DNA of 64,000 nt from NCBI GenBank assembly GCA_016806645.1, contig JACSYO010000503.1, forward strand, positions 984,001 to 1,048,000, given 5' to 3'. The DNA is from Ophiodon elongatus (taxonomy: Eukaryota > Chordata > Actinopteri > Perciformes > Hexagrammidae). Below the pieces are notes generated by a model. The model saw only the letters and a program-made list of their open reading frames with translations. It did no database searches and was not told the origin of the DNA. Within the stretch, counting starts at the first letter, position 1. Each line of letters opens with the position of its first letter. Shown here piece after piece: positions 11,872 through 24,775 of this stretch. The position numbers were made by a program, and so were the translations under genes.

Positions 11872-14529
11872 AAGAGAGAGAATGACAAAAGGATTACAGG
11901 CAGGCACACTTGAACATGTGCACACACTTCCAGAAATTAAAATGACCTTTCTTTTTATTATGAAGTGTAGTCGATGTCCACAACTCTCTCTTTTCTAATA
12001 CAGGTCTATTGATTATTTGATCGTCATGGTCCTTATGTCAACACAGGACCTTATGCAGCGTAAATCAAAATGTGTGATTTATGTGTTTAATCCTGATCAT
12101 AGACATGCCACTACACATAGAGCATTAAAAAAAACTGAATGGAACCGTCATTTATTTTAGATAAGTTATATAGTGTAGTTGTCATGTATGTATAGTGTAT
12201 GTGTAATACTGTACTGTACAGTTTTACACACATGTGGCCTTGACAGACTCTCCCTGGACACAGCATGCATTTACTGCTCATTTGTTTTTCCAATTATTAT
12301 TTTGATGACCGTATTGATTGAGCAAAGTTTGATTTGACCTATCTTGACAAGAGATTTGAAATCTTCACTGAGTTGGATTCAGGTTTCTCCTGACACCATT
12401 TGTAGTATTTTTTGTGCAATTGAACATTGCTTTTATTTATTTGTATTTTTTAGATATTATGAACTTATTGACATTTCAGCAAGTTAACATGCAGCCGTCA
12501 AATCGAACCCAGTATGCCACAGGTACACGGCATGCACCTCAGCCATACTGCTTTCCCATTAAAGTCGGAGCGTTCCACGTATACGGCGCCAATTGTGATC
12601 AGAAAAACATGGCTGACCGTGACAGACTGATGCTTCTTTGTCAAGTGTACACACAAATGAACACTCAGCAGTGCAGCCTCCTCGCATAAATAGTTGAAAT
12701 GTACTTGCAAATATACTTTGTTACCTTTTAGTTTTTTTTACAATGCACGCTTCCGTTGTTTTGTGACGTCAGACGAATGCTTCTTGGTTTATTATTGGGA
12801 ACTCCGACTTTGAGTGGCCCATTGTACCTTTTCTAGGAGGAGGTTGGAAATGTATCGAGTTCCAAGTCTGGAATGCTGCATTATTGCACCTGCAACTTTG
12901 GCCAAATAGAGGGGATGACATGCATTAATGGTCATTGGCCATATTTTAATTCAGGATGTGCATTTGATTACTAGGAAACAGTACGCCCATGCACAATGCA
13001 TTTTGAAGCAATTTAAAGATTGCATTAACTTTAGGGGTTAAAAAAGTCCTCTTTGACTCAAATCCCAAAACAATGATTTTGTAAAGTCAGAACTGAGGTT
13101 ACATTATAGTGTGCAGACCTTCACTGCTACTGTACCACACCTACAGAGTGCAGATCCATGAGGCAGCCGTCTCTGTAGGGAAATCAGTTCTATCATTGCA
13201 TACGGTTTGTTCACTCATACAGTTCTGCTAACAAGCTAAGCCATCTTTAATAACACTTGCTGGGCACTCGTGTGCATCAGCCTGCATGTCTCAGGATTTG
13301 TCCTGATCAGACACTGCTGTGTCATTTCAACTGTGCAGCAACCAAAGCACCAATTTAGGGGATTTAGAAGTCCTGTATTCATGATTCAATATTATCATAT
13401 TCTGGATTAAACTGAATATTTGGTCGTTGTCAGATACACAGGGTAAATTGTTCACACACATACTATCAAAACTTTCACTATTGCGTGCAGATGTACATTT
13501 TTATTGCAATATGAGGGTCAAGTTTTTCCACCCACCAGCAGTGAGTGTCAAATGTACAGATGACCACACATGCACACCACTTGTCTTGGCCTTCTGATGT
13601 ACGGCTCTGTTTCTCAAACTGCAGAGTTCTCGCCAAGTCATTTTGTCTACCATGAGCCTGGTGTGGCCTCTATGCCTCACAAAGCCCCATGTCTTTCATG
13701 TGCCAAACAGAGAGCAGGCCGAGACATGAGGGCTCATTTAGAGCGGCCTGTCTCAGCTTTCTGTGGGCTAGAGCCACTTGAGAGGCCTGTGTGAGTACAA
13801 CAGAGAACGGAGGGGGGCGAAGTAGCTGCCAGGGGCCCCACAGACCAAAAAAAACATCCGTGGTGCATCCTGCTGGGAGCTGAGAAGAACAAGAAGCAGC
13901 TCCACCAGCTGCAGCGGTGATGGAGAGGAGAAACTAGGGCGAAGGCAAATGTTTGCGGTTTCCATATGATTATGACTATTTAAAGAGCAGGGGTCCGTTT
14001 CTCAAGCAACCCTTATCTATATATGTCTCTGTTTATGTTTCTTCCCTCTGTTGTCATATACCTCCCTAGATAATAGGACAGACACTGACATTGAATAGCC
14101 ACTGCAGGGACGTAACACAGTATCATATGTAGACATTGTCACAATATTCTGCTTGTGTTTTTCAACTGATCTCGGCCCAAGTGGTTCGAGGAACTGGGCT
14201 CTGTTTTTGGGGCCACTAATGGACGCTGTTTTAATTGTTCTAATATTCTTAGAATCACAAGATTGATCTTTCCAGGGTCTCTTCTCAGTTCTTGTGCCTT
14301 GTTAAATTGTCTGCTTTCATCTGAAGAATAATAGGAGCAGTCCTGCATTTTTCGCTGGTTTCTCTTGCATCACACAGCTCAACTAGTATGGAAAGCCTAT
14401 TCGACCAAACTAAGTGTGTAAACGACGGCAGCCACAAATGTGGCACCTGTGAATTTTAACGTACATATCGCAAACCCATTGTAATTAACATTGTAAAATC
14501 CATATTGACTGTATCAAACAGCAGATCCG

Positions 14530-14860
14530 CGTTTACATCCCTTTACAGACAGACACCGAGCCCCAATCATAGAGACAGATCATATCCTGAAAACCACACC
14601 CATTGGAGGACAGGAAAATAATCTGCGCCATAAAGTGCATCCAAGGGCTGAAACGCATAAAAAGATTTACCTGTAACTTGCTAAAAATATCAGATTTCAG
14701 CATATCATAGAAATATTTTAGCACCCTTTGGCCACCAGGGGTGCTGAATGGGTGAGGAAGTTAGCTGTTAGCAAGCTGCTGTAGTTAGCTAAGGCACTTG
14801 CAAGCATAGGACCGCATAGCCTTCTAATTTATCCACATTACACTTTAACACAAGTGTCAT
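14530..14860 (-). repeat. Possible dispersed repeat
   Basis: On the - strand it contains GCTAACAGCTAAC, a CCACTTTATGGCGCA-like stretch, CCAATGGGTGTGGTTTTCAG and ATGATTGGGGCTCGG, a style seen in fish interspersed repeats. No second copy is in the window, so this is recognition only. Confidence 0.35.
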
Positions 14861-17240
14861 CTTTTAAAAAAAGTTAGCCTAAAACTTCACATTGTTAAAA
14901 AACAATGCTTGCTGCACAGGTGTCAGGATCCCACAGTATTTCCATTCTTCCTGCTGATATCTTATTGCATGTATCCTCAGTTTTCAGTTCGGCAGCTTCT
15001 ACAAGCTTAGTTCTGGGTTTTTTACTCTCTGGGCAGTGCATCCCACCACACAGTAGCTTTTAGGCTTTTTGTTGCTGTTTGCAAGCAGATGAACCCCCGT
15101 CTGACTTAATTTTCCCTCATATGCCTCAGTTCAGTTTGTGGTCAAGCACTGGTGTTAAAGCATCACAGCAGCTGGCAGAGCAGACTGCAGTCCTGTGTTG
15201 TCATATCATACGAACCAGGGACACTGATTTCTCCGAAGCCATCTGTCTGTGTCTGCTGGTGTTCATTGAGACCTGTGCAGACGACGATCCCCTTCGCCCA
15301 GTGTTGACTTGTTTAAGCTGGGGAGGGAGAGTGGGTGACTCTATACGTGTAAGATGTCACAGAAAAAGTAACACACACTGTGATAGGTGGGAGACGTGCA
15401 GCCATCCAACACTCCTCACCCTCCCTGTATCCTTCTATTACGTGAGTTTGTCCATCAGTCCATCCATCATCTTCCCACCAGCCATCTGCTAGCCGGCCCA
15501 GACTGGGTCAGAGGCGACGTGCCGCCACATGTCGCCCTCCGCCTGCAGCAGCAGCACGGAGAGCTGCTGCGTCCTTATCGATGAGACTCAGCGTGGTCGG
15601 GCTGAGGGAGGGGTCACCGACCAGAATATGGGAGGGGTTGTTACAGAGGCCACCAACAATTGTAGTGAATAAAAGCATTAAAGATCGCTGAGAAATCCCT
15701 TCTTACCTAACCATATACATACCAACAACCAGTGCTTTATGCTTCAAAAGCCATAAAAGTGGTGTTCATTTGTGAAGATAATCTTGCTGAACAAAACGTG
15801 TAAATATCATAAACTATCATAATCCAATGGAAACATCTTGTTGGCTTTTTGTCCAGGGAACCAGTGTGATGCTGACATTCAGGGTTGACCTCCAAAAATA
15901 TGTCATCCCTGCAGCACTCTGTTTAAAAGCAGTAAAGTCTGGCTAAATTATAGGAAATTCCTCTTGGAATGAAGAGGAATTTGTTGTTTAGTTAATCTTT
16001 AACAAAAATGTAAAATGTCTCAGCAAAGCCAAAGTCTTATAATGGCAGAGAAAACTCCTTCTTATTGTGGCATTTTATTGGCTAAAATGTTTGTGGCAGT
16101 CTTATATAAACAAACACGCATGTGAACATAACTGGCAATATCAAGGTCAGCAAAAATGTTCAAGGTCATGTCGGTCTACCGTACAATAAGTCAATGACGT
16201 TATAATTACAGTGACAGGCCTAATGTCAGCACATCACTTTGCTGGTTAAAGTTCACCAGCGGTCATAATGGCTGGATTCAAACGGTAGTACATTCCTTTG
16301 AGGGAGATCTGAGGCCTCCCATGTGAACTTATGTCATGTTTGTCAGTGCGTGTGTGGGCACCAGGTGTGTCAGAGGAAGAAGACACTAAACCGCTCAGTC
16401 GGTCAGCATTAGGATCTCTGTCACAGCGAGGAGAGACATCCATCACATTTACACCGTGTGTCTGGGACCCGGGGGGGCGACTGTGCTTCCTCTCAAGTTC
16501 CCTGGTTGACCAGGCATATATAACAGACGCTATCTCGTGACGCTTTTCTTGTTGAGCAGTTATTTACTACATTTTCAGAAGCCCAACATTCCCCCATGAG
16601 CAGGCACTAGCGGGACGGCGGCAAGGAAATATATCCCCTTTAATGGCAAGAAGCATCGAGCAGAACTTGGCTCTGGATGTGCGGACATCTGCCTCGACCG
16701 GTTGTGTTGGGAGGGATGGAGATGCACCAACAACGGCAATAACAACAACAACTATAAAAAAATATAATAGAAATATGACTAACGCTCATAAGAATAGTAG
16801 CAGTGGGCGTCGAGCAGAACCCCGGCAACAAGCACAGCCGCGATCCAGTCACAACCATGATCCATGGCAACCTGCAAGCACGAAACAGGGGAAGATGACA
16901 TGTGATCAACATGCATCTTTATGGGACATGAATAGATCCGTATCAGGATCTTAGGGCTCGAGTGAATATTCACAAAACAGAAAGAGCAGACAGCTACACT
17001 TTCTCCTGTCATTCCTACTTCCAAAAGGAATAACAGGTTGTGTTAATTGCCAAAGAAAAATGGTTATCTTTGAGCACTATGTCTAAAAAATGTCTGTTGT
17101 CTGCTTCACTAGCAGAATATGTTAGTTAGATTTATAGAACTTTGTGAGACATAAAAATGTCTGTGTTTTATGTTGCTGGTCTGTCTTCCTATAGCAGAAG
17201 AGGGAACTGAGTCAGGGTGTCTGACTCAGACAGAGTAAAT

Positions 17241-17250
17241 GAGAGAGAGC

Positions 17251-17344
<94 letters not shown>

Positions 17345-17368
17345 AAGAGAAAGAGAAAGAGAGAGAGG
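17241..17368. repeat. (GA)n tract in the exon 1b promoter region
   Basis: About 128 bp of GA repeats with a few GC and AAAG interruptions, 300 bp before the ATG of exon 1b. Such purine tracts can form triplex DNA. Confidence 0.9.
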
Positions 17369-17615
17369 TTACAACAGTGTCAGAGTGTCTGAGGCTTCTG
17401 TCTTCAGTCTGAAGGAGAGAGGTGCATATAAGGAGGAGTAAAGCACGTCCTGTTCATTGAGACAACAAGCCGGAGAGAACACACAGAGCTGTGACGGAGA
17501 TGTGAGGCGGGAGAGTCATCAAGTGGCGTGGCTATATTTACCCGCTTCACCTTTATGATAGAGCGCGCTCCTGTTTTGGTCTTCTGGAGGTTTATGGATC
17601 TCCAGCTGTTTACTT

Positions 17616-17645
17616 AAGACTAACTAACCGGGGTTAGTTAGTCTT
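17616..17645. promoter_or_regulatory. 30-bp palindrome just upstream of exon 1b start
   Basis: Two perfect 14-bp arms, AAGACTAACTAACC and its reverse complement, are separated by GG. If transcribed in the 5' UTR it would fold into a very stable stem 20 nt before the start codon. As DNA it could be a symmetrical protein-binding site. The arms are directly visible; function is inferred. Confidence 0.7.
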
Positions 17646-17665
17646 TAACAAAGGGACAGGCCCAC

Positions 17666-17737
17666 ATGGCGGAGTACGGCGGCCTCAGGGTGCCGGCCAG
17701 GAGCTACAGCCGCTTCACCTGCGAAAACTACAAACTG
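17666..17737 (+). CDS. nav2: nav2 alternative first coding exon 1b
   Basis: The ATG at 17666 (G at +4) starts 24 codons beginning MAEYGGLRVPARSYSR and ending FTCENYKL. They stop at a strong donor, gtaaga, at 17738. The exit phase is 0, so it joins exon 2 to give ...ENYKL-IYTDWANHYL, placing the start just before the CH domain. It is GC-rich, unlike the flanking intron, and is preceded by a promoter-like region containing a long palindrome. Numbered from this start, the CH domain occupies residues 25-126. I prefer it as the main start in this window because of its better donor and closeness to exon 2. An upstream exon outside the window, as in the long mammalian isoform, is possible. Confidence 0.72.
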
Positions 17738-19103
17738 GTAAGAAACCAGTGAGGGAAGGGAGGGGTTAACGTAGTGAGGACCGTAGAGTTCATTCATGCA
17801 TTTTGACTTTGGATTATACCCACCTGTTGATGAACTAGGAAGTCTTACTTTGCAGTTATTTGTTCATTCTGAAGCAGCCATGAAGTGGGCAGACAGTGAC
17901 ACTTTGGGAACCATTCACATTGTTTGTATCTGCTACAGATATTAACTGACTGGACCTGGGAGTTATGAGAAAAACACACTTAAGAGGAAGGGTCAGCTTG
18001 AAATAGAAACGTCAGGGTTAGAGCCAGATCTCCAGGAGCAGCCGGGGCAATTATTTTAGAAGCCCCCTGACAGAGAGGCAGGTAACAGACACTGTGAGTT
18101 GAACAAATGAATCAAAGGGAGGTCTTCCTTGTGAACCCCTGGACATCCCAAACAGGGTCAGTGGAAGAGGCTCTATACGCGTGACGTGCAAAGGTGGATT
18201 CCTCTTGAAAGCGCTGCTATCGGAGCATGTCTTCTGCAGAGTCAGCACTCGTTTCAGTGCCCATTACCTGAGTTATAACGAGAGCCGTTTCAGTCCTGGC
18301 TCCCTATGAAAGCTTCTCGTGAGAGATAGCACTTTGTAGCAGCTTCGGCCCATGCTGTGTTCTCTTTGTGGTTCTCGCTCATGTCGGTAGATTAGCTCAT
18401 AATGGCGTGTTAAGTGCAGAGCTTTTCAGGTCGCTTACTGAACCCTGAAAGTAATAAGGCTAATAGTCCCAAAGTTATTAGCGTAATTGTGTCTGGAAAG
18501 CGGCGCACAGGCGACGCATGCGAGAACAGACCCGAGGTGTTGTGCGCGACTGTTGTCTTGAGATTTTCATGCTTGAGCTTCAAAGGGAAGACTAAATGGT
18601 CCTCAACAGGTTGAGAAAATTGAGCTTCTCAGTTATGAAATAGTTTCAAAACTCACTGGGTGACTAAAAAAAGCACCATCATCATCATTAAGCTAGAACT
18701 ATACAGACCCAAAGTTGTGTGCGAACGTATTCAACTGTTGTTCTGCTGTCACATGACGTACTAGTGGCTCCTGTTTTGTCTCTTAATTGGTGAGTTTGAT
18801 TGGTGATTTGTTGCTTAATTTGAATCGACTTCTTCAAAACATTTTTACCAAAAAAAGTTTTTCAAATTATCCTAATTTCTAATATCTTCTATTGAGTGTG
18901 AAAATCAGTTTTCGTAGGATTTCAGGAATGTCCTGTTAGTGTGTATTTTTGTAGCAGCTAGCATGTATAGCAGGGCTCAATACTAACTTTTAAAAGTGGT
19001 TGCTAGCGTCAGCTTTTGGTTACCGAAGTTTTATCGAAGTATGGTTGGCATTTTTAGTCACTTTATACTTTGAGAAATTAAGATACTATGCAGTTATACG
19101 TCA

Positions 19104-19197
19104 GCTTAATAATGAAAATGTTACAGAAAAAGAATAAAAGCTGTATTACAGCTTAATAATGAAAATTTGACAGAAAAAGAATAAAAGCTGTATTACA
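19104..19197 (+). repeat. 47-bp tandem duplication
   Basis: Unit starting GCTTAATAATGAAAAT and ending AAAAGCTGTATTACA occurs twice back to back (19104-19150 and 19151-19197), with only two or three differences. This indicates a recent duplication. Confidence 0.9.
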
Positions 19198-21479
19198 GTA
19201 AAGTAATGTTTTGGTTTTCTGGACCTCTGTGTTGATTCCCACCACCGATCCATTAGCCATTCAGCTTTGTAGTCTTGGATTATTGGGCCAACATCATCTT
19301 GTCCCTCATCTCATAGAGATGACCTCTAATCTCTCCTGATTCTCACATACAGCTGAAGAGACATGTTTTGCTGTTTGCTGTCCCTATTTTTTGTTTTGCA
19401 GGTTACGAGGAACTTGATTTGTGGCGTGCTATGTATTTAACCGATTGTGGTTATTATCACACGGAAAACACTTTTAAACCCACTCAACATTTAAAAAAAA
19501 CAGATATCCTAGAAACTAAGAGGGTCACCGAACAGCGGCGATGCAGTCGTGTATATGCCAACACCATTGCAGTGTTTGCTTAGCAAGCCACACGTCAGTG
19601 TCAGTGCAAACAACAACAGACACGAGAGAGAGTGAAGCAATGCGACGCGGTTGCTCCAGCTGAGTGACAGCTTGACAGAGAAGAAGTTCACACACGGCCA
19701 CAAGAAGCACAAAGACACATCTGCTCCGCTCCTCCTTCTGTGTAATCAGCCTCCGTCGCGATCTGTCGTGACATGTGCTGAACTTACGCCTCTGCATCTG
19801 CAGCTGAGCACAAAACTCCCTCTCCTCTCCTCCAACTGAAGGGCAGCCTCCCGCAGCGTGCCGGCCTCGGCCTCTCTCCGCCCAGGCCGACCCGGCGCTG
19901 CGGGGACGGGGCCCCCGTGTGCGTCAATCCCCTCTCAAGGCCTCGCACACCGGCCCGGTGACTCAGCAGGCCGAGGCAGCGGGGATGCTGGATGCAAAGC
20001 ACACTGGTTTTTTTGTGTGTGTGAGAGAGAGAAAGACACAGCTGTCTGATTGAGTGAGTCACCGCTGCTCGTCACCGGCTTTGAAGAGCTGACTCTGTCA
20101 GTTTTGAAGGCTTAAATTAGGCTTTATTATGTGAACATGAATGCCTGTGTCCAGGCTTTCATGCAATGCGTGACACAGCACGGTCGGTTGTTTACTGGTC
20201 TCTGTCTTTGATCCGAGTTAAGATGAAATGTCACAATGCCAATTTTTTTGGCACATAGCCTCAGCCCTCTATGAAAGGCAGGTGAAAAGAAAAGGACATT
20301 GCAGAAGTCGAGACAGGAAAGAAATTAAGCCTTTAATGATACGTATTAAATCATAAGCTGATAATAACGGTCTGATTTTTCTCAGGTGTGTTTCCAGTAC
20401 TTTGGATCTGAAATGAAACCGTGAACATTATGTTCAAGAGACTTAATTCATGTTAATGTTAACGATCTGCGTCAAAACCATGAAGGCCCAGATTGTGTGC
20501 AAATTCCCAAAAGCCGGAGGTCAACAGGCCACATATGACATTCTCCATAAGGCCCCCAACAGTGTGAATGAATCAGTGTCACGTTGCTCTCTCTGGTGAC
20601 GGGAATGTCCCCGACATGAATCTACGGCTCCTAAAAAAAGACCCTCAATCCCACGAGGACAGGGTCGGGATCACTGGGAGTTTCTGGGGATGGAGGGATC
20701 TTCCCTCCTGGAAAGTGTATCTTAAATCAGCCTCTTTGATATGGTTCACTCAGTCTTTCAGTGTCGACATGTGGATGTGAGTGACGCCGTGGTGCACTGT
20801 TTAACGACATTAACGGTGACATTTTGTGTCATGTTTCAGGAGTGAGGCTTTGTCGCGCTCATTATTTATTTTTGCCTCCTGTTGAGCACCGTTTTGAGGG
20901 TTATAGACGGCTGACACGGATCCCAGTGTGGATTGAGGCAAACGCAGGGAAACGTTTGGCAGGTTGTTGTGCCATTACATAAATATGGTTGAAGGAAAGT
21001 ATACATCACACAGAAAGATACCAGGATATTGTTTTTATGATTGTATGTATATTTTTTTAACAAAACCAAGTTTTTTGTGCTTTTTCTTTGGTACTTTTAT
21101 TCAACTCCATATTTTGAGGAATCTAAACATGTTTTTGTACAAGCAGCCTTTTTCAAATTAAGTAAAAATGAGCCAAACTTTAAGTCATTGTAGCAATACT
21201 GAATGTTGCCTTTACACAAGCAGGCACAGAAGAAGTGTGCCTGGATGAAATCCAATCGAAATTTAGCAATGAATCCTGATTTAGATCAGAACAGGATAGA
21301 TAAAGAAAGAATGATAATGTGACCCATCGTTCAGAACCAGCTTTTGATATTCGACTGGTTTTGATACTGGATGCTTCAGACACATTTCATATGACACAAT
21401 AAAAGCACTGATGTTTGATAGCCAACCCTACACTGAAAGGGCCTGCCCTGTGAGGTAATAACGCTAACCACTTAGCCTC

Positions 21480-21720
21480 TACGTCACCCTCTTATCCATT
21501 CAATGAATTCAATTTCTGGCATAATTAAAATATCAATTCATCAGTCCTTGGGAGTTTTGATTACATTTTCTATTCAATATGCACAGTTCTTCCCTCTGAT
21601 GTAGAGACTGGTCTGGAGTAAGTGACACCTCATTCCGGTCTGAGATATATTGAGTCAATAAATACTCCTCTTCACTAAACCATGCAGCTTATTAAAATGC
21701 CTCTCAGATCTTAGCCTGCC
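21480..21720. promoter_or_regulatory. Candidate conserved non-coding element in intron 1
   Basis: Contains CATAATTAAAATATCAATTC, TTTTGATTAC and CTTATTAAAATGCC within non-repetitive AT-rich sequence. Needs alignment to other fish. Confidence 0.25.
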
Positions 21721-22031
21721 TCTCATCATCCCCCCCTCCCCCCACCCCCACATCCCCCTTCTGTCTTTCTGTGACCTTTGAACAATCTTCAGATCACAGA
21801 AGGTACATTAAAGGTGCGGTTAAGCACACATGATCCGTATTAATGCATGATGTCTTTGTTAAGGTTTCAGTTGTTAACATGGTCTTTAATTTAGAGACAT
21901 CTGACGGGTGTGTCATTTGTTCTGTGGTGGGATGGACTTCGGTGCCAGTTATGTATCACTTGGGATGGTTCCATTATTAATGGTTACAAGTAATTAATTA
22001 ATTATATTTACATCCTGTGTGTATTACTTTT

Positions 22032-22300
22032 AGAGATGCCCATGTTTTTTTGCGCCGATACTAATTGTCACTCGACAATGAGCCATGTCACCCAATACAG
22101 ATCGTTTTGGTGTTTTTATGAGCAGGCTTCAGACAACCTTTTTTTCCACGACCTTCGCAGATAATAATTTCAACGCCCCCAAAGTCAGAGTTACCTGTCA
22201 GAAATTATAAAATGTTAATCCTTTTTACTTGACATCTACAGTGGTTATTTGCACAACTACATACAAATTCAAATGATTAGGAAATAAAAGATCATATTTG
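22032..22300 (+). repeat. Dispersed repeat, family X, copy 1
   Basis: TTAGAGATGCCC, CAATGAGCCAT, CATCTACAGTGGTTATTTGC and ATTCAAATGATTAGGAAAT occur in the same order as in the copy at 40318-40530. The start resembles a known fish hAT-like family with GATGCACCGATAC ends, but that link is tentative. Confidence 0.65.
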
Positions 22301-24007
22301 TATTGATAAATAATCAGTTAACTTATCTAAATGATTTGTATTGATGTAGTTAGTATAACCTGCTTAGAGTTATGTGTTCACAAATCATAATTTCCTCTCT
22401 AATATCTATTTTATATTGCTGTAAAAACATCTCTTTCAAATAACTGGATTTAAAAAACTTAATTTTATGACGTTATAAATTACCTTGCGCCCAATACCCA
22501 TTTTGACTGAATAGAGCGTGAACGCATCATAATGTAATTCAATGCAACCTACGTATGCCACGCACGGATCACGCATCAATTACGGTAACGTTGCGCGATA
22601 TTGTTGACCTCTAGGGGACAGAAGACCTCCCCACACGGCCCCCCGACACATTAAGCCGTACCCTTCCTTCCTCTTAGCTAACTAATATAGAGTGTATTGA
22701 CTGTCAGTTAATGTCAGCGTCGATTTTGGCAACAGGTTGGAGGGGAAGCAGACGCGGCACGTCGCTTAAGCGAACAGCCTGTTCGCTGACGTTCGCTCGG
22801 ACGAACTGGAACAATCAGACGTTCGCTCAGAGGTCGCGTCGCGTGCAGTTCGGGAAGAGGTGACGCGGTTCGGGTGCTGTGGCTAACATGTCAGCTAACA
22901 ATGGACTGCACACACCCAGCAGACTCAGAGCAACACACGCAGTCAAATGTAGTCAAACCTCTGTTCCAACTGATGAACGTAAGTCAAATATCCACCCCCC
23001 ACAAGTGTGGAGGAACCTGCCATTGGTAATCAAGAGAAGCTACTCAGGTGTCATTATTATATAATAGCTTTAGAGTTATTCTATAGAGTTTATATAGTCC
23101 TTCTTAATGCTTTTATTCATTGCTTTTTATCTGTTTCTATTTTGTTGGTGTGTGTGGCTGCATTGAACTTATTCCAGTATGTAACTGCACTAGTAATCAT
23201 TGCATCAATCAGTTATTAATCGTTGCATGTGAGAGGTGAGGCCTACACAGTACAACAAAACAATGAGGAACTTAAAAAGCTCAGTAGATTTGCAGAGTAG
23301 GCAAGCGAAGACTTTCATCTGTAGATATAATAATTTGATGTACTCTTGTTATAGTAAATATTGATTTCTGTTCTTTTGAAAAGTTAGAAATGTTAATCTT
23401 TTATTATGGCCATTTTTCTCTCTAGGTCACAGTGCTGAAATGCATCACCGCTGCATGTTTCCTTTGGCAACAATACCTGAGATCTCACATGTAAATGCTT
23501 CGGCTGAGAGGAAGACATCAGAGACACAAAATGCGTTTTGATAAAGTTACATTTTCAGAACTTAAAAGGCAACTTGTTGTGACTAGTTAACTTCCCCTTT
23601 CCTTTCCTCTCTCAACATACCCATGCCCTCAGGCTGTTTGAACCCCCTCTGGGTTCCACCTGTGTGACTGACAGCTACCCATTTCACCTCGATTTTAATT
23701 ACACTCCAACCCTGCAATTTACCTGCCCCGAAACTGCTTCAAAGAAAGCACACGCACACACAAAAGCTCCTGAACATTGCGCTTCCTTTTCCTCCGTGAC
23801 CAGCTGAGAGTGTGCATAGAAAGGATAGAGCCTAATCCTCGCAGCCTGAAAGCTTCCCGAGCTCCGTGTGTCACTCAAGAGGCTTTTTATAACTGTGCAT
23901 TTGTGTTTGGGTATGCAGCCTGTGTGATTTTAAACGTCGCTCTGAGGCTCTTTGTGTTTAATGTGTGGTCGTGTACTCTCATAAACCTTTGAGCTTGTGC
24001 GTGGAGA

Positions 24008-24050
24008 TGAGTATATATATGTGTGTGTGTGTGTGTGTGTTTGTGTGCGC
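24008..24050. repeat. (AT)n(GT)n microsatellite
   Basis: Short AT repeats passing into GT repeats. Confidence 0.85.
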
Positions 24051-24474
24051 GCCTTTTGAAGTGCGCACACCTGTTGTACGCCATCACGAGAGCTGTGATT
24101 CATCCGATGAGTAGCGCGGCAGAAAAGCTCCGGGTCTGTTTACAGTGCAAACACGGAGAAACGAGGGTCACAGCCGTGTCACACACCTCACCGCCATTGC
24201 GTGTTGGGTATGCCGTGTTTTGGCCGAGGGTTGACCTCAACAATGCTGAGCACTCCTTCAGGACTAACAAATGCACTTGAATTTCAAATTAATTCTTGAG
24301 GAACCAGTTTACTGGGAGGAATTAGTTTACACAAGAAATCTGACAACACATTGAAAGGAACTACAGTGGTAACCTGGTAACTGCTGGTGACTAGAACGTG
24401 TTCAATCCTCCTTTTTTATATGTATATAGTGCTTTATTTGACTTATGTCATCCCCTCTTATCTCATATCTTATA

Positions 24475-24775
24475 AAGTACTGCAGTGATGAAGGTTTTTT
24501 TTGGATGCCAACCCGGAAGCTAGCATCGCACTGGTTCCCTTGACGACAAAAAGCCAATGGGATTTTGCATTATTGCAGAAAATAAACTCCATGACTGACA
24601 AACGTTTATCACGAGTGGGGTATTTACCAACGTATACTAACCATTTCACCACAGACCTTATTTTAGGCATCTAACCAAAAACCCATTAAAAAAAACGTTG
24701 ACTTCGAGACGAGGGGACCAGAAGTGCAAAAAATGCTGACTCATTTCCATTTTTTAGGACTCATTCTTACAGCAA
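24475..24775 (+). repeat. Dispersed repeat, family W, copy 1
   Basis: Contains GACGACAAAAAGCCAATGGG, ACCACAGACCTTATTTTAGG and CTCATTTCC...ACTCATTC. The second half matches 26945-27055. The element also resembles a repeat I know from other fish genomes. Confidence 0.6.

Larger units (their letters stand above)
10865..17199 (+). other. Intronic / intergenic stretch between exons 1a and 1b
   Basis: No coding exon recognised. It contains (CT)n at 11610-11667, (GT)n at 11836-11867 and a possible dispersed repeat at 14530-14860. The rest is unremarkable AT-moderate sequence. Open frames at 13570 and 15079 lack splice-site framing and domain similarity. Confidence 0.6.
17200..17665 (+). promoter_or_regulatory. 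nav2: Putative promoter / 5' UTR of exon 1b
   Basis: Contains a paired inverted AP-1-like site (CTGAGTCAG at 17207-17215 and CTGACTCAG at 17221-17229), a (GA)n tract at 17241-17368, an AT-rich TATATTTA at 17533-17540 and a 30-bp palindrome at 17616-17645. The palindrome ends 20 bp before the ATG. The CpG-containing sequence from about 17460 into exon 1b fits a transcription start region. This is inference; no start site can be fixed from sequence alone. Confidence 0.42.
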
